A stretch of DNA of 64,000 nucleotides from the NCBI GenBank assembly GCA_013397075.1, contig VWZS01008203.1, forward strand, positions 310,001-374,000, written 5' to 3'. A program made the translations under genes and the position numbers. Position 1 is the stretch's first letter; each line of letters opens with the position of its first letter. This DNA is from Rhabdornis inornatus. Taxonomy: Eukaryota; Chordata; Aves; Passeriformes; Rhabdornithidae. Of the stretch, positions 51,901-64,000 are shown piece after piece. The notes beneath the pieces are model-generated. The model did no database searches and had not been told where the DNA came from. It saw only the letters and a list, made by a program, of their open reading frames with translations.

Positions 51901-54900
51901 ATATTCCTTTCCTGGCAAACCTTTTACCCATATGGGTTATTGGTGCCCTCATCTGTGTATATCATGAAGAGGTTCAAAACCAAAATCTATAATTTTCCTG
52001 GTATAACTTTTAATAATTACACTGAACATAAAGATCACACTATCCCCATGTTTAACCTCAGCCACTTCTGTTATGTACACACCTGACTTCTTCTGTTAGA
52101 TGCAGGAACAATTTGATTTCCAGAATTTGTGAAAGCTGTCATCACAAGCTGTCAGGTTCGAGGCATCATAATCATCTCAAAGGACTGATAGCTTGTGCTT
52201 TGTGGATTTGAAACTTCATCACTAAAGAGATTAAATGATCCGTCCTTTTACATGCTGACAGGGTAGCAATTTTGTGTCAGTGTAGAGATTCACGCATTCA
52301 GACAGTAGAGCCATGCCGAATATATGTGGAGCCCTTTTACATTTTATGTGACAGCCATTTTCAATAATGTCTAAAATATTTGACATGCACTGTTTGTAAT
52401 AATTTTAAATAAGGGAGAGTGTTGGCTTTCATCCTGGTGTATTAGCAAGCCTGAGCAAAATCATGTTTATATTCCATTTAGCAATCTGTGCCTTAATTTC
52501 CTCTTTGCGTGAAAGAGTTGTTACAAATTGGATACACCCAGAGTACAAACCAGACATTTTAAGTATATATATGTTTCAAATCACACTGGAATAGATAAAT
52601 ATGGCTTTTGTTTATTTCAGATTTTTTTTCCCTGTTTTTAAGGTAGTACAAACAATTCTATTCCAGATACCAAGCAAATGCAAAGATTCAATGAAAAGAA
52701 ACATAGGCTAATGCATTTTTGAGGGCTATACTGAATTATGTACATAATGAATTGCTTTGCATCTCTTAGATGTTTTTGTTGACTAATGAAATACATTGAC
52801 TTGTTGCATTCCACAAATTTGCAGTACAGTTTATTTAAGAAATTCATTGGTTTATTTGGCAACTTTATTGCTTTTCTTTGAAAGATCATCTTTTGTGTAC
52901 ATTAGACTAGTTACAATTCATGCAATGTAGTTTTATGAAAATTTAATTGGATTATCTTTCTGATTTTCTGTTAGGAATTTTTTAAAAATATAAATGTATT
53001 TGTTTGCATTGTAAGTATTCCGTGTCTGCTGCTGATTTCAGTTTCATGGTGTTTAAGATAAAAATCTCTCTACATTTTAAGGATCTCTTCCATGGCTCTT
53101 GTTGTTTTGAATTCTTTAATTTAATAATAAGCCATTAGGAAATCACACATCCTGTTCCTTCCTCTTTTAGATGAGTTTTACAAGATTTCCCACCATTAAT
53201 TTTAGAACTACAATTTTTCTTCATTGCTTCAAAAACTCTTAGTATCCCAACCACTAACAAATCAACCATTGGCTTTAATACTAGCAGAACTTAGAGACAT
53301 GATTTCACTTTTCACGTCACATTGCGTGCTTGAGTGCATATGTGTGCTTTCATCCCCATTGCTGCTCCACATATCACCTCTCATCTACGGACATGCTACA
53401 ACTTACGAGTCTTTTCTTTCTAATCACCTTCCACATTCGGACATTTGTTCACACACCTCTGCCTGATATACCTGTGAACAGATGTGTGAATCAAATTTGG
53501 CAGCAAACACGCCCAGTTCTATTTTTGTGTAAAACCTTCCCATAAAATAGAGAGCAAAGTATTCACAAGACTCTTAGTCCAAGTCTGGTGCACCAAGAAG
53601 AGATGTGTTTTAATGATTGAGGAGTTAATATTTTTTTTTTTTTTGAGAAGGCACCCTAATTTAACCTGTCAACTTTGCTGTGGTGTTGAGTGCTCTGTAA
53701 TAGGTGCAAATGCACTCTACTTTTCATTCTGAGCAGGATAATTTGTCTCACTCTTTGCATTTGAATGGTGCATTTTTCATTCCATACGCAAACAAAACAC
53801 CCCCTAACAATGTTCAGACACTTCTTCCTTCCTTGCTTCCTCTAAACTTTCTGCTGACGGAGGACATTTACATTTGAAAACCTGCTTAGTTTTCCAAGGG
53901 GTTGAAGTTTCTATTTTGGGACACCTTGAACATCTCTTCTTGGTCCCAGTTTAGTAAATATATCTCTGTCTAGCAACTCAGATTCTGCCTTAAAGGTCTT
54001 GGCATAAGGAGGACACAGCTGTGACTTTTCTCCCTCTTCGCCAGTGAATAACACTGTCATGAAAAAAGCCTAGAGCAAAAAGAATAAACAGATAAAATAT
54101 TGGGGTGCACTGCCTATCAAAGTAAAATAGAAGAAAACATATATGCTATAGTTTGCAGAGTCTGTACTATAACTGCTCCACGTTCCACAGAAGGGCAGAG
54201 ATCCAAGGCAATACACCTGAATCAGCGCATCATTTCACCCAAGCTAACGCTGCCACTGATAGTCCCTGCTAATTACTGCAAGGCAATTCAATGATAACCT
54301 AAATATAGTCATTTCAATCTAGAACTTTTGCTTGCTTCTTCACATGGTAGAGAAGCTCTTGCAGCTCTACTGGTATTTAAAAGACTAATCAAATAGAAAA
54401 TATAAAACAGGTTTAGGTACTTAGAGCCTGAGACTAAAATTGAGCTATGAAGTGAGATGGTCTTCAGAGCTTCCCAAATTCCTAATCCCTAACATGATCA
54501 TGTGACCCAATCAGATCACATCACATGTCCCATCTAGCAAAAGTCTGCCTTACACTTTCTTGACAAGCAGAGGCAGAAAGATGAGTGGAAGAAGGAATCA
54601 TACGTGTCTAAATCTCTTCTTGAGACAAAATTGAGCAACAGCTGGAACACATAGCCGAAGTGAGTCCCTCATGTAAACACAACATACTTAGGCTTTGGAC
54701 ATGGAATTTGTATAAAATGGAGAGATTGAATTTTTACAAATTCCCTTTTATTGCATGACAGCTCCTCTGGTAGTTTGTGTATCACTTTCTCCAAACTGTG
54801 TTTTGCGTTGCTATGAATGCACCATATAAAGAAATTACAGGATCTAAAATTTCATGTAGCTTTAATAATGAGACTGCAAAATCTCAGTTAATGTTCTCTA

Positions 54901-54989
54901 AGTAACTTTGGAACAGAGAACTTACCTAGGAATCCCAGCCAGTGCTTTTTAAACCATAAAGGGCCAGAGAAAATGCTAAAGTATGAGAC
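48986..54989. other. AT-rich unique sequence, no gene recognised
   Basis: About 6 kb. The 154-codon frame at 50216-50680 (plus) and the 110-codon frame at 49992-50324 (minus) overlap in a slightly less AT-rich patch and show no domain. A T-rich patch with G spacers lies at 50785-50840. The block at about 52140-52520 contains no repeat wording and has a texture like conserved non-coding DNA, which cannot be verified here. GAGAC at 54985-54989 is the left target duplication of the next LTR. Confidence 0.45.
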
Positions 54990-55571
54990 TGTGATGGTTT
55001 TGGCAGGGCTAGAGTTAATTTTCTGCATGGTGGCTGGTATGTGACTGTGTTTTGGATTTATGCTAAACACAGGGTTGATAATATAGAGATATTTTTGTTA
55101 TTGCCAAGCAGGGCTTGCACAGAGCCAAGGCCTTTTCTGCTTCTCATTCTTCCATGCTGGTGAGGAGACCGGGGGTGTTGGGATGTTGGGAGGAGACACA
55201 GGTGGAATAGGTAACTCAAACTGACTAAAGGGGTATTCCAGACCATATGGCATCATGCTGGTATCAGCGTATAAAGCTGGGGGAGAAGGAGGCAGGGGGC
55301 ACATTTGGAGTGATGGTGTTTGTCTTCCCAAATCACTGTTGCACGTGATGGCGCCTTACTCTCCTGGGGATGGCTGAACACCTGCCTGCCCATGAGAAGT
55401 AGCGAATTCATTCCTCGTTTTGCTTTGACTGTGTGTGTGCCTTTTTTTTTTTTTTCTTATTCAATTGTCATTATTTGAGCCCATGATTTCTCCAGGTTTT
55501 AGTCTTCCAATTCTGTCCCCAGACCCACAGGTGAGGAAGCGTGTGCTGGTGGCAGTAGTTAAACCATGACA
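54990..55571 (+). mobile_element. Complete ERVL-type solo LTR, about 580 bp
   Basis: The element starts TGTGATGGTTTTGGCAGG and ends GTTAAACCATGACA, that is TG...CA. It is flanked by GAGAC (54985-54989) and TAGAC (55572-55576), a 5-bp target duplication with one mismatch, as expected for ERVL-class integration. U3 carries the phrases AGAGTTAATTTTCTGCATGG, CATATGGCATCATGCTGGTA and a TATA box TATAAAG (55270-55276). Downstream come GGAGTGATGGTGTTTGTCTT, CTTCCCAAATCACTGTTGCA, GGATGGCTGAACACCTGCCT and the U5 ending. The poly(A) signal is worn: ATTCAATTG near 55460 where intact relatives have ATTAAA. A T run (about 55442-55454) has expanded inside it. No gag, pol or env sequence adjoins it, so it is a solo LTR. 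It is much better preserved than its relative at 2310-2662 and has the same orientation. Confidence 0.92.
55270..55276 (+). promoter_or_regulatory. TATA box of the ERVL-type LTR
   Basis: TATAAAG sits about 280 bp into the LTR in the phrase CAGCGTATAAAGCTGGGG, the position at which this LTR family has its core promoter. It marks the U3/R region. Whether it still drives transcription cannot be told from sequence. Confidence 0.6.
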
Positions 55572-58500
55572 TAGACTTTTAATTAAATCAGTGTAAAGTC
55601 AGATCATAATAGCATTAATCAATGGCTTAGTGCAGTTAGCAGTAATAAAATTAAATGGTCACAGCATACAACTTACTGCAGATAAAGAAATAGGCTTAGT
55701 GAAGGCTTTAGTGTTTTCTCCTCTCACTGACAGTAAGCTACGTAAATCTTCAGCTAAAGAACTCATCAAGCGTACTCCTGACTTTATTAGAAAATGCAAA
55801 CTTGCCTCTTGAGCTACTGCATTTAACATTAATGAATACCATTAATTAGTAGCGATGTCAGGAATAATTCCTTTAAGCAGAAGACCAATGTACATGTCAC
55901 CCTCCTCTGATCCTTATGAAAAAGCTCTTGCTCCTGGACAGGTCTCAGAAAACTCTGTTGTTTTCTTGTGAGAAGGGCTGGCATCATGTGAAAGCATGGC
56001 TGGAAGGCTCCTGGCATATTATCCAGTGTTCTATTAATGGACATGATGTTTGGCATTAACACTGTGAATAAAACTGTTCATTCCTTTAAATCCACTCATT
56101 CCTTGGAAACAATGCTCGGGTTAACCAATTACTTCGGGGAAAGGCATAAAAAGTCCTCTATAGAAACACCATAAAACTGCAGATAACTACAGATTTTTCA
56201 GTAGGCACAGATTTTTGGAGACTTGTAAAATAATAATATTGCTATCGTTTATTTTTTAATTCATATCAGACTGGGTAATGATTGCAAAGCCTGATGTGTC
56301 ATGAGAGAAAGGGAAAAGAGGGTACTGCTCTATGTAACAAACATATCTTGTGGCTCAAGAGATTTACTGTTTACTCAAGAAAATCATGAGTCCATTTTTG
56401 CTGAGATCTTGCTCTACACTCAAAAATGTTTTTTTACCAAGAAAAAAAGGAAAAAAAAACCCACAGATACTAAGTGGTCTCTAATATCTTTACATGTTAA
56501 AACTCTACTTTTCCTATGCCCTTTTACAAGATCAGTTCAAAAGACTGACTGTAAGAGGGGAGCAAGCAAAAGTATTCATTCCCATTTTGTAAAACTGGTT
56601 GCTTTAGTAAACAAGACACAGGTTGACTGTGATGCACAACAAATAGTGCACACAGGATGTCTGCAATTTTGTAAGTGTTGTTGGCAGCAGGTAAAAGGAA
56701 GATTCACCATCACCACCTCCTATTTGCAGAAAAAGAAGACATATTGATTAGGACGTGCTTCTTGACAAGATGTCTAAACTTGAACTATGATTTAATTACC
56801 TCTTTTTCTTACTTTTATTCAGTTAATTTGGAAATTATGTTACTGCCTATAGAAGTGACTGAAGTTTAAAACCAGATTATATTCTAGCACTAACAAAAAT
56901 TCTCTCCAGTTTCAGAGATTTTTTAATGTGCTAATTTCAGCTTGGCTTTGCCTCTCTTGTCCGTAAGTGATAAGAGATCAAAGCTATAGGAGAGCCTATT
57001 TGGGACATAGAAAAGATGTTTTTTCAAAGAAAAAGAAGGGATGAGAACTGATTAGATTAAAAATAAAAAATATAAAATACTGGTTGAAGAATAAATTGAA
57101 TTAGCAATTCATTTGTGCTTAATCCAAGTTAAATTTTAAGCTTTTTGTGGGAAAATAATCCGAATACTATAGGTGAGCCATTACTTGGATGTGTTTGTTG
57201 AATCATAACTGCAAAAGAAAGATGAAAACGTAGAGTGATACAGTGCTTCCTCTTTTCTCCTCCTCCTTCCGCTCATTACCTGTTAGTTTGTGCCACTAAC
57301 ACTCCAGGATAGCACAGTGCTTCAACGTAGCACATCTTCAACCCCATTTTCCAGATCAAGAGAGATGGAAAGAGGCTGTGCTAATATGAGGGGAATGAGA
57401 ACATGTAAAGGCTGAAAGTGAAAGTAACACCCTGCCCTGAAAGTAGATCTGTCCATTGCTATTTAATCTTTTCTAGTCTTTAAAAGTGCATTTTTGAACA
57501 CTGGCAAACTAATGAATTGTTCTAAACATTATTGTAAGACAACTTCAACCATAATTGGAGTGGAAGTGGAAGCAAATGGAAAAATCTTCTGGTTTGTCTC
57601 CTTTAACAAAATATGAAAAAGGGAAATAAAGTCACTGGTCCCTTTCCTAACATGAGACAGGATTACACAGTGACAGGATATTTCTGATGCAATGTTTTCC
57701 TTTTCAAGATAGTTGCAAGTGATTTGTAAGAGAATATAAGCAATTTCCAGCACAGGCATACATAAAATTATTTATTGTTTCTAATATGCTTATGCCCACA
57801 TGAAAAGCATGAGTACAATGGCAAGAGCTTGAATTGATGATGAAAAGAGAATTTGAATGTACAAAGATCACAGAAAGATGGGTGCAGGAAAATAATATTC
57901 TCCATATATTTCTTTCAGAAGAAAATTCCAATTAATTGACCTGATTCTTTAAACATGTTGATTTTGTCAAGATTTCGTATTTTCAGTGAAAGCTAGTTCT
58001 GTGAAAACTGTTGAAACCAGCTGTGTTTGCAGGCTTAATGACTGACTTATGCCCTAAAGTGCAGGAATTTCTATATAGTATGTTGCAACAGCAGTAGTAG
58101 TCCAAAAGCTTTTGATGGTGCAGAGGGTCCTGAATGGGTCACTCATTGTTTACTTTGCTAAGAGACTGAGAAAAAAAAAGCTTTTTTCATTATGTTATGT
58201 ACGTTAGATTTTCCTTCTATGTCCATCCTAGGGCAGTGTCCTTGTATATGCTGGAGATCACCTCTTCATTGACTTAGAAGACAAGTTTCCAGCTGGCTAT
58301 AGCTCATTAAAAAATAAGTCTTTATACCATATTATCACCAATTAAACTGTATCTAATTAAAATGGCAGTATTTTATTACAAGTCTGCTATGAATCCTTTA
58401 ATTTTATGGTGTCCTGTTGCCCAGGAATTCAGTAGCAGACTGGAATCACTTTGACAATTTTTTAAAAATTATTTGTAAGTGCTGTGTTATGAAGTTTCAT

Positions 58501-60000
58501 GTTGATTTCTCTGTGAACTGTGCATACAATTACCTAAGACTACATCTAAAAAATCATCTACTTTTCTTTCTAGAGCTGGTACAGTGTAATGGAAGCAAAA
58601 AGCAAACACTGCAATGTCTCATGAAGACTTCATTTTCTTTGTCAGATTTTTCTTTATTGTAATTTAAAATGTGTCTGTTAGAACAGGAATTTGTTATTCT
58701 TGTTTGCTGACAGAAATCACAGAATGGCTTGGTTAAAAAGGAGCACTGGTCATTCTGATTATGCATTCAGTTAGAATGAAAGATACCTTAAAAATGTACA
58801 GTACTCCATGGTCCAAAAGACTTAGTACTGTGCAGGGTCAACATTCATAGAATTACAATTGGATAATGTCCTTGAAAAATGTTCAAAATTAGGAAGGACA
58901 ATAGATTCAGTGTTTTTTCATTCAGTTTTTTTTTCCTCTGCGTGTGGCTAAAAATGAAAGACTGGAAAAAATATTAAATAAGCAATTATTAATGAAAACA
59001 GGACTAAACTTCACTGAAAAGACTTCCATTTAATTAAAATTGGAACTTAAAATAGAGTTAGTAGGTGAATAGCTTGTTCTTATTATTTCATCTTGCTAAA
59101 TAATAAACAAAAAAAACCCCAACCAACCAACCAAAAAAAAAAAAGTATAAAAGTCCAGTTAGACGAATGTTATAAAATTCTCCATAATTATTTAGACTCA
59201 TAGGAGCCATTACAGAAAGACTAAAGGGTACCTGAGTATGGAAATGAATGATTCTTTTGGCACATCTAACTCTTCCAGGCCATCAGGGTGGTGTCAGATA
59301 TTGTCTCAGCTTTGCAGTATTCAAACGAGAGGCATGTGACACCCTTCACAAAAGGAAACGTCACATTAAAAATTGAAAATATTTAGAAAAAGTTGGACAA
59401 ATGCAGCTGTGAAGTGTGAGAGGCTAAAATCAGAACAGAGGAAAAAAAGCGAATTAGCATACAGAAATGCTTTAGAATGCCATGACAACACAAAGACAGG
59501 CAGGCTCAGGCTATTTCATATCATTCCATTTGACTTGTTCTTGCCCCCTGCCTCTCAACTTTCAATCCAGGAGAAAAAATGCTTTGTGTGATATTTTAAT
59601 GAATTCTTTGCACATTTACTGTCACTAAAGCCTATTTTCTCAGTGTTAATTATAACAGTCCTCCTACTAGTAAAAAAATAAATGCTATCCTAACAGTGTC
59701 CAATTCTTGATTTTCCCTCTGGAAGAAAACAGTATTGTTGTACAGCAGCGTGCTTAAGATGCTCCAGTACAGATTGAGTCAATATTTTTATAAACTCATA
59801 ATATCAGAGGTTCCAAAGCTCACAAGCTATACTCTATGCTCAACTGGAGAGAACCTGACAGTGCCTAAGACCTAAGCCTGGGGGCAAAGTCAATACACCA
59901 CTCTAAGAAGGGTGAATGAGCTAGGTAATTCTTATATATACAAAGAATTTCTGTTAAATTATATAGAAAGATCTGTAAAGCAATGGTATATCTACCATGG
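55572..60000. other. AT-rich unique sequence, no gene recognised
   Basis: It begins with the right target duplication of the LTR (TAGAC). The longest frame, 148 codons at 56301-56747, is lysine-rich by composition and shows no domain. At 58717-58760 the phrase ATCACAGAATGGCTTGG resembles an antisense CR1 3' end, but the match stops at once. AACC-type repeats followed by an A run lie near 59108-59143. No gene is supported. Confidence 0.5.
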
Positions 60001-63000
60001 AATCACAGCCATGTGGTGTCTTTCAACGTATATCTGTATTATTGCTTATAATATATGTTTTGTATAAATCGATGACTGACAGATAAACGCTGATTGTTCT
60101 GAGGTAATCTGATTGTTTTCCCTGATTCAGTGCTATATATTGCTCATAGAAGGCATATCACTTTCTTTATTCTGAAAAAAGCACAAGTGTCTGTCATTTT
60201 AGTTGCAGTAATCTATATTTTTTCTGGGGAAGATGAACCTTTGTAAAGCAGAAGCAGTTGTCTGCAACATTATAAATCATGTAATACAGGAAGTTTTATG
60301 ACATTACATCAGTAAACTATACGTCTCCAGCTCTTCTTTCCTTAAACACTCAGTGGTTTAAAGAATAGAAAACACCATCTGGATTACAGCCATATTACAG
60401 CCATGAGGCTAAATTAGTAAATCTATTGTTAATAAATAGCCCAGCTGAAAGCACATTCATGAATGGAGAATCCTAAAAATCAAGATAAGCTAAAAAATCT
60501 CAGCTATTTTAATTACATATTATAAAAGCCCAAAACCCACAAAAAAAAAAAAAAAAAAAGCACCTCAGCAGATTAGGAGTATTTCTTATTTCTAAAAAAG
60601 TGAATCTTCAATATGGGAGCACCTTTCTGCCCTGCTACCTATAGAGGACCAAAACTGATTGTGCAGGAACAAAGAAGGCTCCAAAGCCAGGAAATGTCAT
60701 TTCCAGCAGAAGCACATACCCCATCAATCAGAGGGGGCATTCACAATACTTGATATGCTTAGTGCTGGTTTTCTTCAGACTGCTGATCCCAGTTCTGTAC
60801 TGTTAGAAGTCAGACCTCCTTACATCACTCTTACCTATGCCCCGTGTCACTTTATCGTAAGAAAACACAGATAAAGACACTAGCTACACAGGAAGAAATA
60901 TAGACAGAAGTTTGACTGGAGTTTTGAAGACACAAGCAAGGTGCTCTTCCAAGAAGCTTGGCCTTGCTCTTGGAGACAAACCCTAATGATTCTTTTGGAA
61001 AATATTATCAGTGCCCTGAAGTCTACTGAAAGATGAGTGTATACAAATTTCTTGTTGCATTTGTAGATGTTTTTAAGTTAAATATTAGCATGTTTCTTTA
61101 CATTTAAGCAGGATATTACAAACAACTTTTTATTTACCATCTTAAAATCTGTTTCCAAGTATTAGCATATTTAATTTACAATTCTAGTAAATGCCTATTT
61201 TAACTGCAGTGACGATTACAGCCTTAGTTAATGACAGGTAGTAAAGATATTTCCATCAGGCAGATATTACTGATACTTTTGTAGTGAGGAGTAATCTTAA
61301 CCCATTTAGCATTTCTAGAAGTGTTAACATACACTGAGAACACTGGTATTGCTATTTTGGATGGGCAGTCCTCCGTGACACTGAGAAAGGTAGAATTACC
61401 ATGGCATTTCCTAGAGAGTTAGGAAAATTAGTTCAACTCTTGTACAGAAGCATTTGAGAATTTAGAAGTTAAACTAGAGCAGTTCACCCTGCAAGCAGAG
61501 AGTGACTGTGAAACGAACCTTCATATTTAGAAAGCATGGTACTAAAAGAACTAACCACTAAGAAACCCTTGTCAGTAAGCCTTTTAGTTCATCAGAAAGA
61601 AATCATACACTGAAGAACTCCCTCACCAAACTTCATTGTAATTCAATATAATAAGAAAAATTTTGCTAGAAGAAAGAAAATTGATCTATGACACAGTTGG
61701 AAACAGTATGGAAGTGGGATTATGGTTTACTGCATACCCAATGATCTGAGAGCACATTTTGTGAAAATTTATTTATAATGAGAAGGGTACCTAGGTAGCT
61801 CTGTGGTCTTACTGTCTAAATTTAGTGCTTCAAAATATGTTAAACTTAAAGGAAAGTATTTAAAGATGAATCATAATAGTCAAAGCAGAATGAAGTTATG
61901 AAAGCGATTTAAAATTTTTTATTATTGCAGTAAAAGTTTATGGTTTATTTTTGCTTTTACTGAAGTGACTAGCATAATTTCCATTCTCTTAGTTTCATGT
62001 TTTCTGTTTAGTTATCCTTTAAGTTGTTCAGAGCTAGTTGTGACTTCCTCTTAAGTTTAATCCATAGTGGGTGGTTTTGAAATCAATTTATAGATTCCAG
62101 TTCACAAGGAAATGAGCAACTACTTTCCCTTACTTTAGCTAAAAATTTTGCCCAGGTAAGAGTGCTGCATTTGAGTCCATATTTCTCACAGGTAAGAAAG
62201 AATCTAATTGAAATATATTAACTTGTTCCGAAGGAAAATGGTCTCAATGTCTTGCTGGTGATTGCCCCATTTGGTATAATTAATTTTATTATTAGAATAT
62301 GGAGGCTCCACTGTGTGATTGCAGTCTTTGTACATGGAGGTTTTCAGCTGCTTATAAAATACTCAAATATTCATTGGGCTAAAATTTAAAAAAAATCTTA
62401 CCCTGTGGTCTTTGTCAATGCCATTTTCCTGGTTCCTGTTTCAGAATACAACAGCTTATTTAATTGAACACCTTGGACTTTTCTTCTAGGAAAATCTGAA
62501 TAACATTTAGAGCAATGGAGGAATCTGTAACTGGCCTTTTGATTTGTTGGGTGAATACACTGAGTTTATGCATTAAACAAGCTAATTCCTTATAATTACT
62601 TTTAGGAGTTTCTTTCTTTTCTCTGTAGACGGATTGAAATATTTCACACAAAACTGAATAATGTATTTATGTTGACACATGGAAAAAAACAAGCAACTCT
62701 GATTGTCATTTGCTCAGTGAACAAAATTATGTCAATCAGAAGCTTCTTTTCCCAATTTATGTGATCAGGTGAGTACCTAAAGGACTGATTATTGAAGTGG
62801 TTCTGTTTCTATATTTTTGAAAGGGAGGTAAAAAAGTCTACTAAAAACACTTTAAAGGACACCTCAAAGAACCCCTCATGGAAGCACTTATCCCAGTTCT
62901 CATTTCTTGTAAGAAATAGCTAGCTGTGACCGATGTTCATATGGAGATTTTTAAGTAGTAGTTCACATTCTTATGTATATTTATTAAGTCAGGAGAAAAA

Positions 63001-64000
63001 TCACTTAGGTCTACTTTGTTTTGCAGAGAAATAATTAATGATCTCAGGTCAAAGCACAGATAATTAAAGATAAATAAACCAAGATCTAGCCTACCAGGGA
63101 AAAAAAAAAAAAAAAGTAATGCAAGAAATTACTATTCCCTGTGGAGCTTAAGAGTGTTTATTTTCAATATAATGTTAAGTCAAATAATTTAATATTTCAG
63201 GGAAGAAAATCTGAATATCATGCAGTCAAGTTTCCTGTACAAAATAGTCAAAGTGTAATAGTAATTTGACACTTTACTTTTCCTATATTAAATAAATGTC
63301 CACACAAAATTTTATGCAGAATAGTTTGGGATCAGATCAGTATTCGGTGAAATCTGATTGTCTGTATGTATCAGGAGATTTCCTTCAGAGAGAAGGATTT
63401 TCAGATATTTGAGTAAACAAGAAAGGAACTCATATTTCCTTGGAGCTATGTGCCCTGAATATTTGTAGCAGCACAATTCCTACACATGCTTCTTCTTTAC
63501 AGTGCTCTCATGAGCAGAAGGCAGATGTTTTGCCAAAAAATCCCAGGTCATAAGGACTGAAGGATTATGAGTGTGGTGGACTCTAAAAATGTGGTAAGGA
63601 TTCAGTCTTGTAGCCACGCATTGTAAAATACAGAGGTGCATTAAAAGATAGGATAACCCAGAGAGGGTCAGATCTACAGAATTAAACAGACCATACAGAG
63701 GAGCTTACATCAATCCTTGCACATTTATTTCACACTTGCTGCAGCTGAACCCCACTGTGCAAATGACCATTACTAGTTGGAGAATATTCAGTGTCTTCCT
63801 GAGGAGCATGTTCTTGTTCAGTTTCATCTAACAGGAAAGGATTGGGGAGCCAAGCAAAACACACCATCTGGGTAGGACAAGGTGACTGGTTCCGAAAAAG
63901 TGCTAAAGCGTTTCTCTAACCATAGCACCATTCTACCAGTGCAGTTACTCTCTAATAGGCCTTTGTCATCTTTCTGTGAATCCCATTCTTGTTAAATATA
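60001..64000. other. AT-rich unique sequence, no gene recognised
   Basis: The only features are A runs: 19 bases at 60541-60559 and 16 bases at 63100-63115. Neither is preceded by a recognisable processed transcript or SINE. Open frames do not exceed 71 codons. Confidence 0.5.

Noticed and set aside
56301..56747. Open frame of 148 codons (plus)
   Set aside because: Lysine-rich because of A runs, with no domain and no context.
58717..58790. CR1 3' end on the minus strand
   Set aside because: Only about 17 bases (ATCACAGAATGGCTTGG) match well. The following bases do not keep the CR1 order, so chance or total decay cannot be separated.
60541..60559. Poly(A) tail of a processed pseudogene or SINE
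   Set aside because: No recognisable transcript-like or SINE-like sequence precedes it and no target duplication is visible; treated as a simple A run. The same applies to 63100-63115 and to the T run at 35513-35528.
1..64000. CRISPR arrays, operons, origins, riboswitches or bacterial terminators
   Set aside because: The sequence is vertebrate nuclear DNA with avian retroelements, and no regularly spaced repeats or prokaryotic gene structure are present.

Overview
The window is gene-poor, AT-rich vertebrate nuclear DNA, almost certainly from a bird and probably from a passerine (songbird). The evidence is its repeats. It holds several chicken-repeat-1 (CR1) LINE fragments, some with the typical CR1 3' tail of ATTCTATG-type octamers. 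It has LTRs that match my memory of common avian endogenous retroviral LTRs. It also has one tRNA-Ile-derived SINE with a CR1-like tail, the architecture of TguSINE1 described from zebra finch. No bacterial, plasmid or phage features are present.

Layout. 762-1819 is an old GC-rich solo LTR on the minus strand, with TG/CA ends and a nearly intact 5-bp target-site duplication. 2310-2662 is a decayed plus-strand piece of an ERVL-type LTR. 13256-14063 is a minus-strand CR1 with endonuclease coding sequence joined almost directly to its 3' UTR. 17250-17559 and 18360-18427 are two plus-strand CR1 3' ends. 31837-32092 is a long perfect (GTTTT)n array between two identical T/G blocks. 33665-33730 is a long near-perfect hairpin. 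33838-34209 is a CR1 3' end with an internal tandem duplication. 37572-37711 is the TguSINE1-like SINE. 39695-40657 is a GC-rich island that looks like another LTR but that I cannot name. 48725-48985 is probably a very old L3/CR1-like LINE remnant. 54990-55571 is a complete ERVL-type solo LTR with a near-perfect target duplication.

Genes. I can support no protein-coding exon, tRNA, rRNA or other functional RNA gene. The longest open frames (145-210 codons) lie in repeats, in low-complexity sequence, or in AT-rich DNA where such lengths are expected by chance over 64 kb. The window is best read as an intergenic desert or the inside of a very large intron; the sequence alone cannot decide which.

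No new biological system is evident. The items most worth a second look are the SINE, the pre-miRNA-sized hairpin, the duplicated pentanucleotide array, the internally deleted CR1 and the unidentified GC-rich island. Repeat family names come from remembered consensus sequences, not from a database search, and boundaries are good to a few bases only where TG/CA ends or tails are visible.
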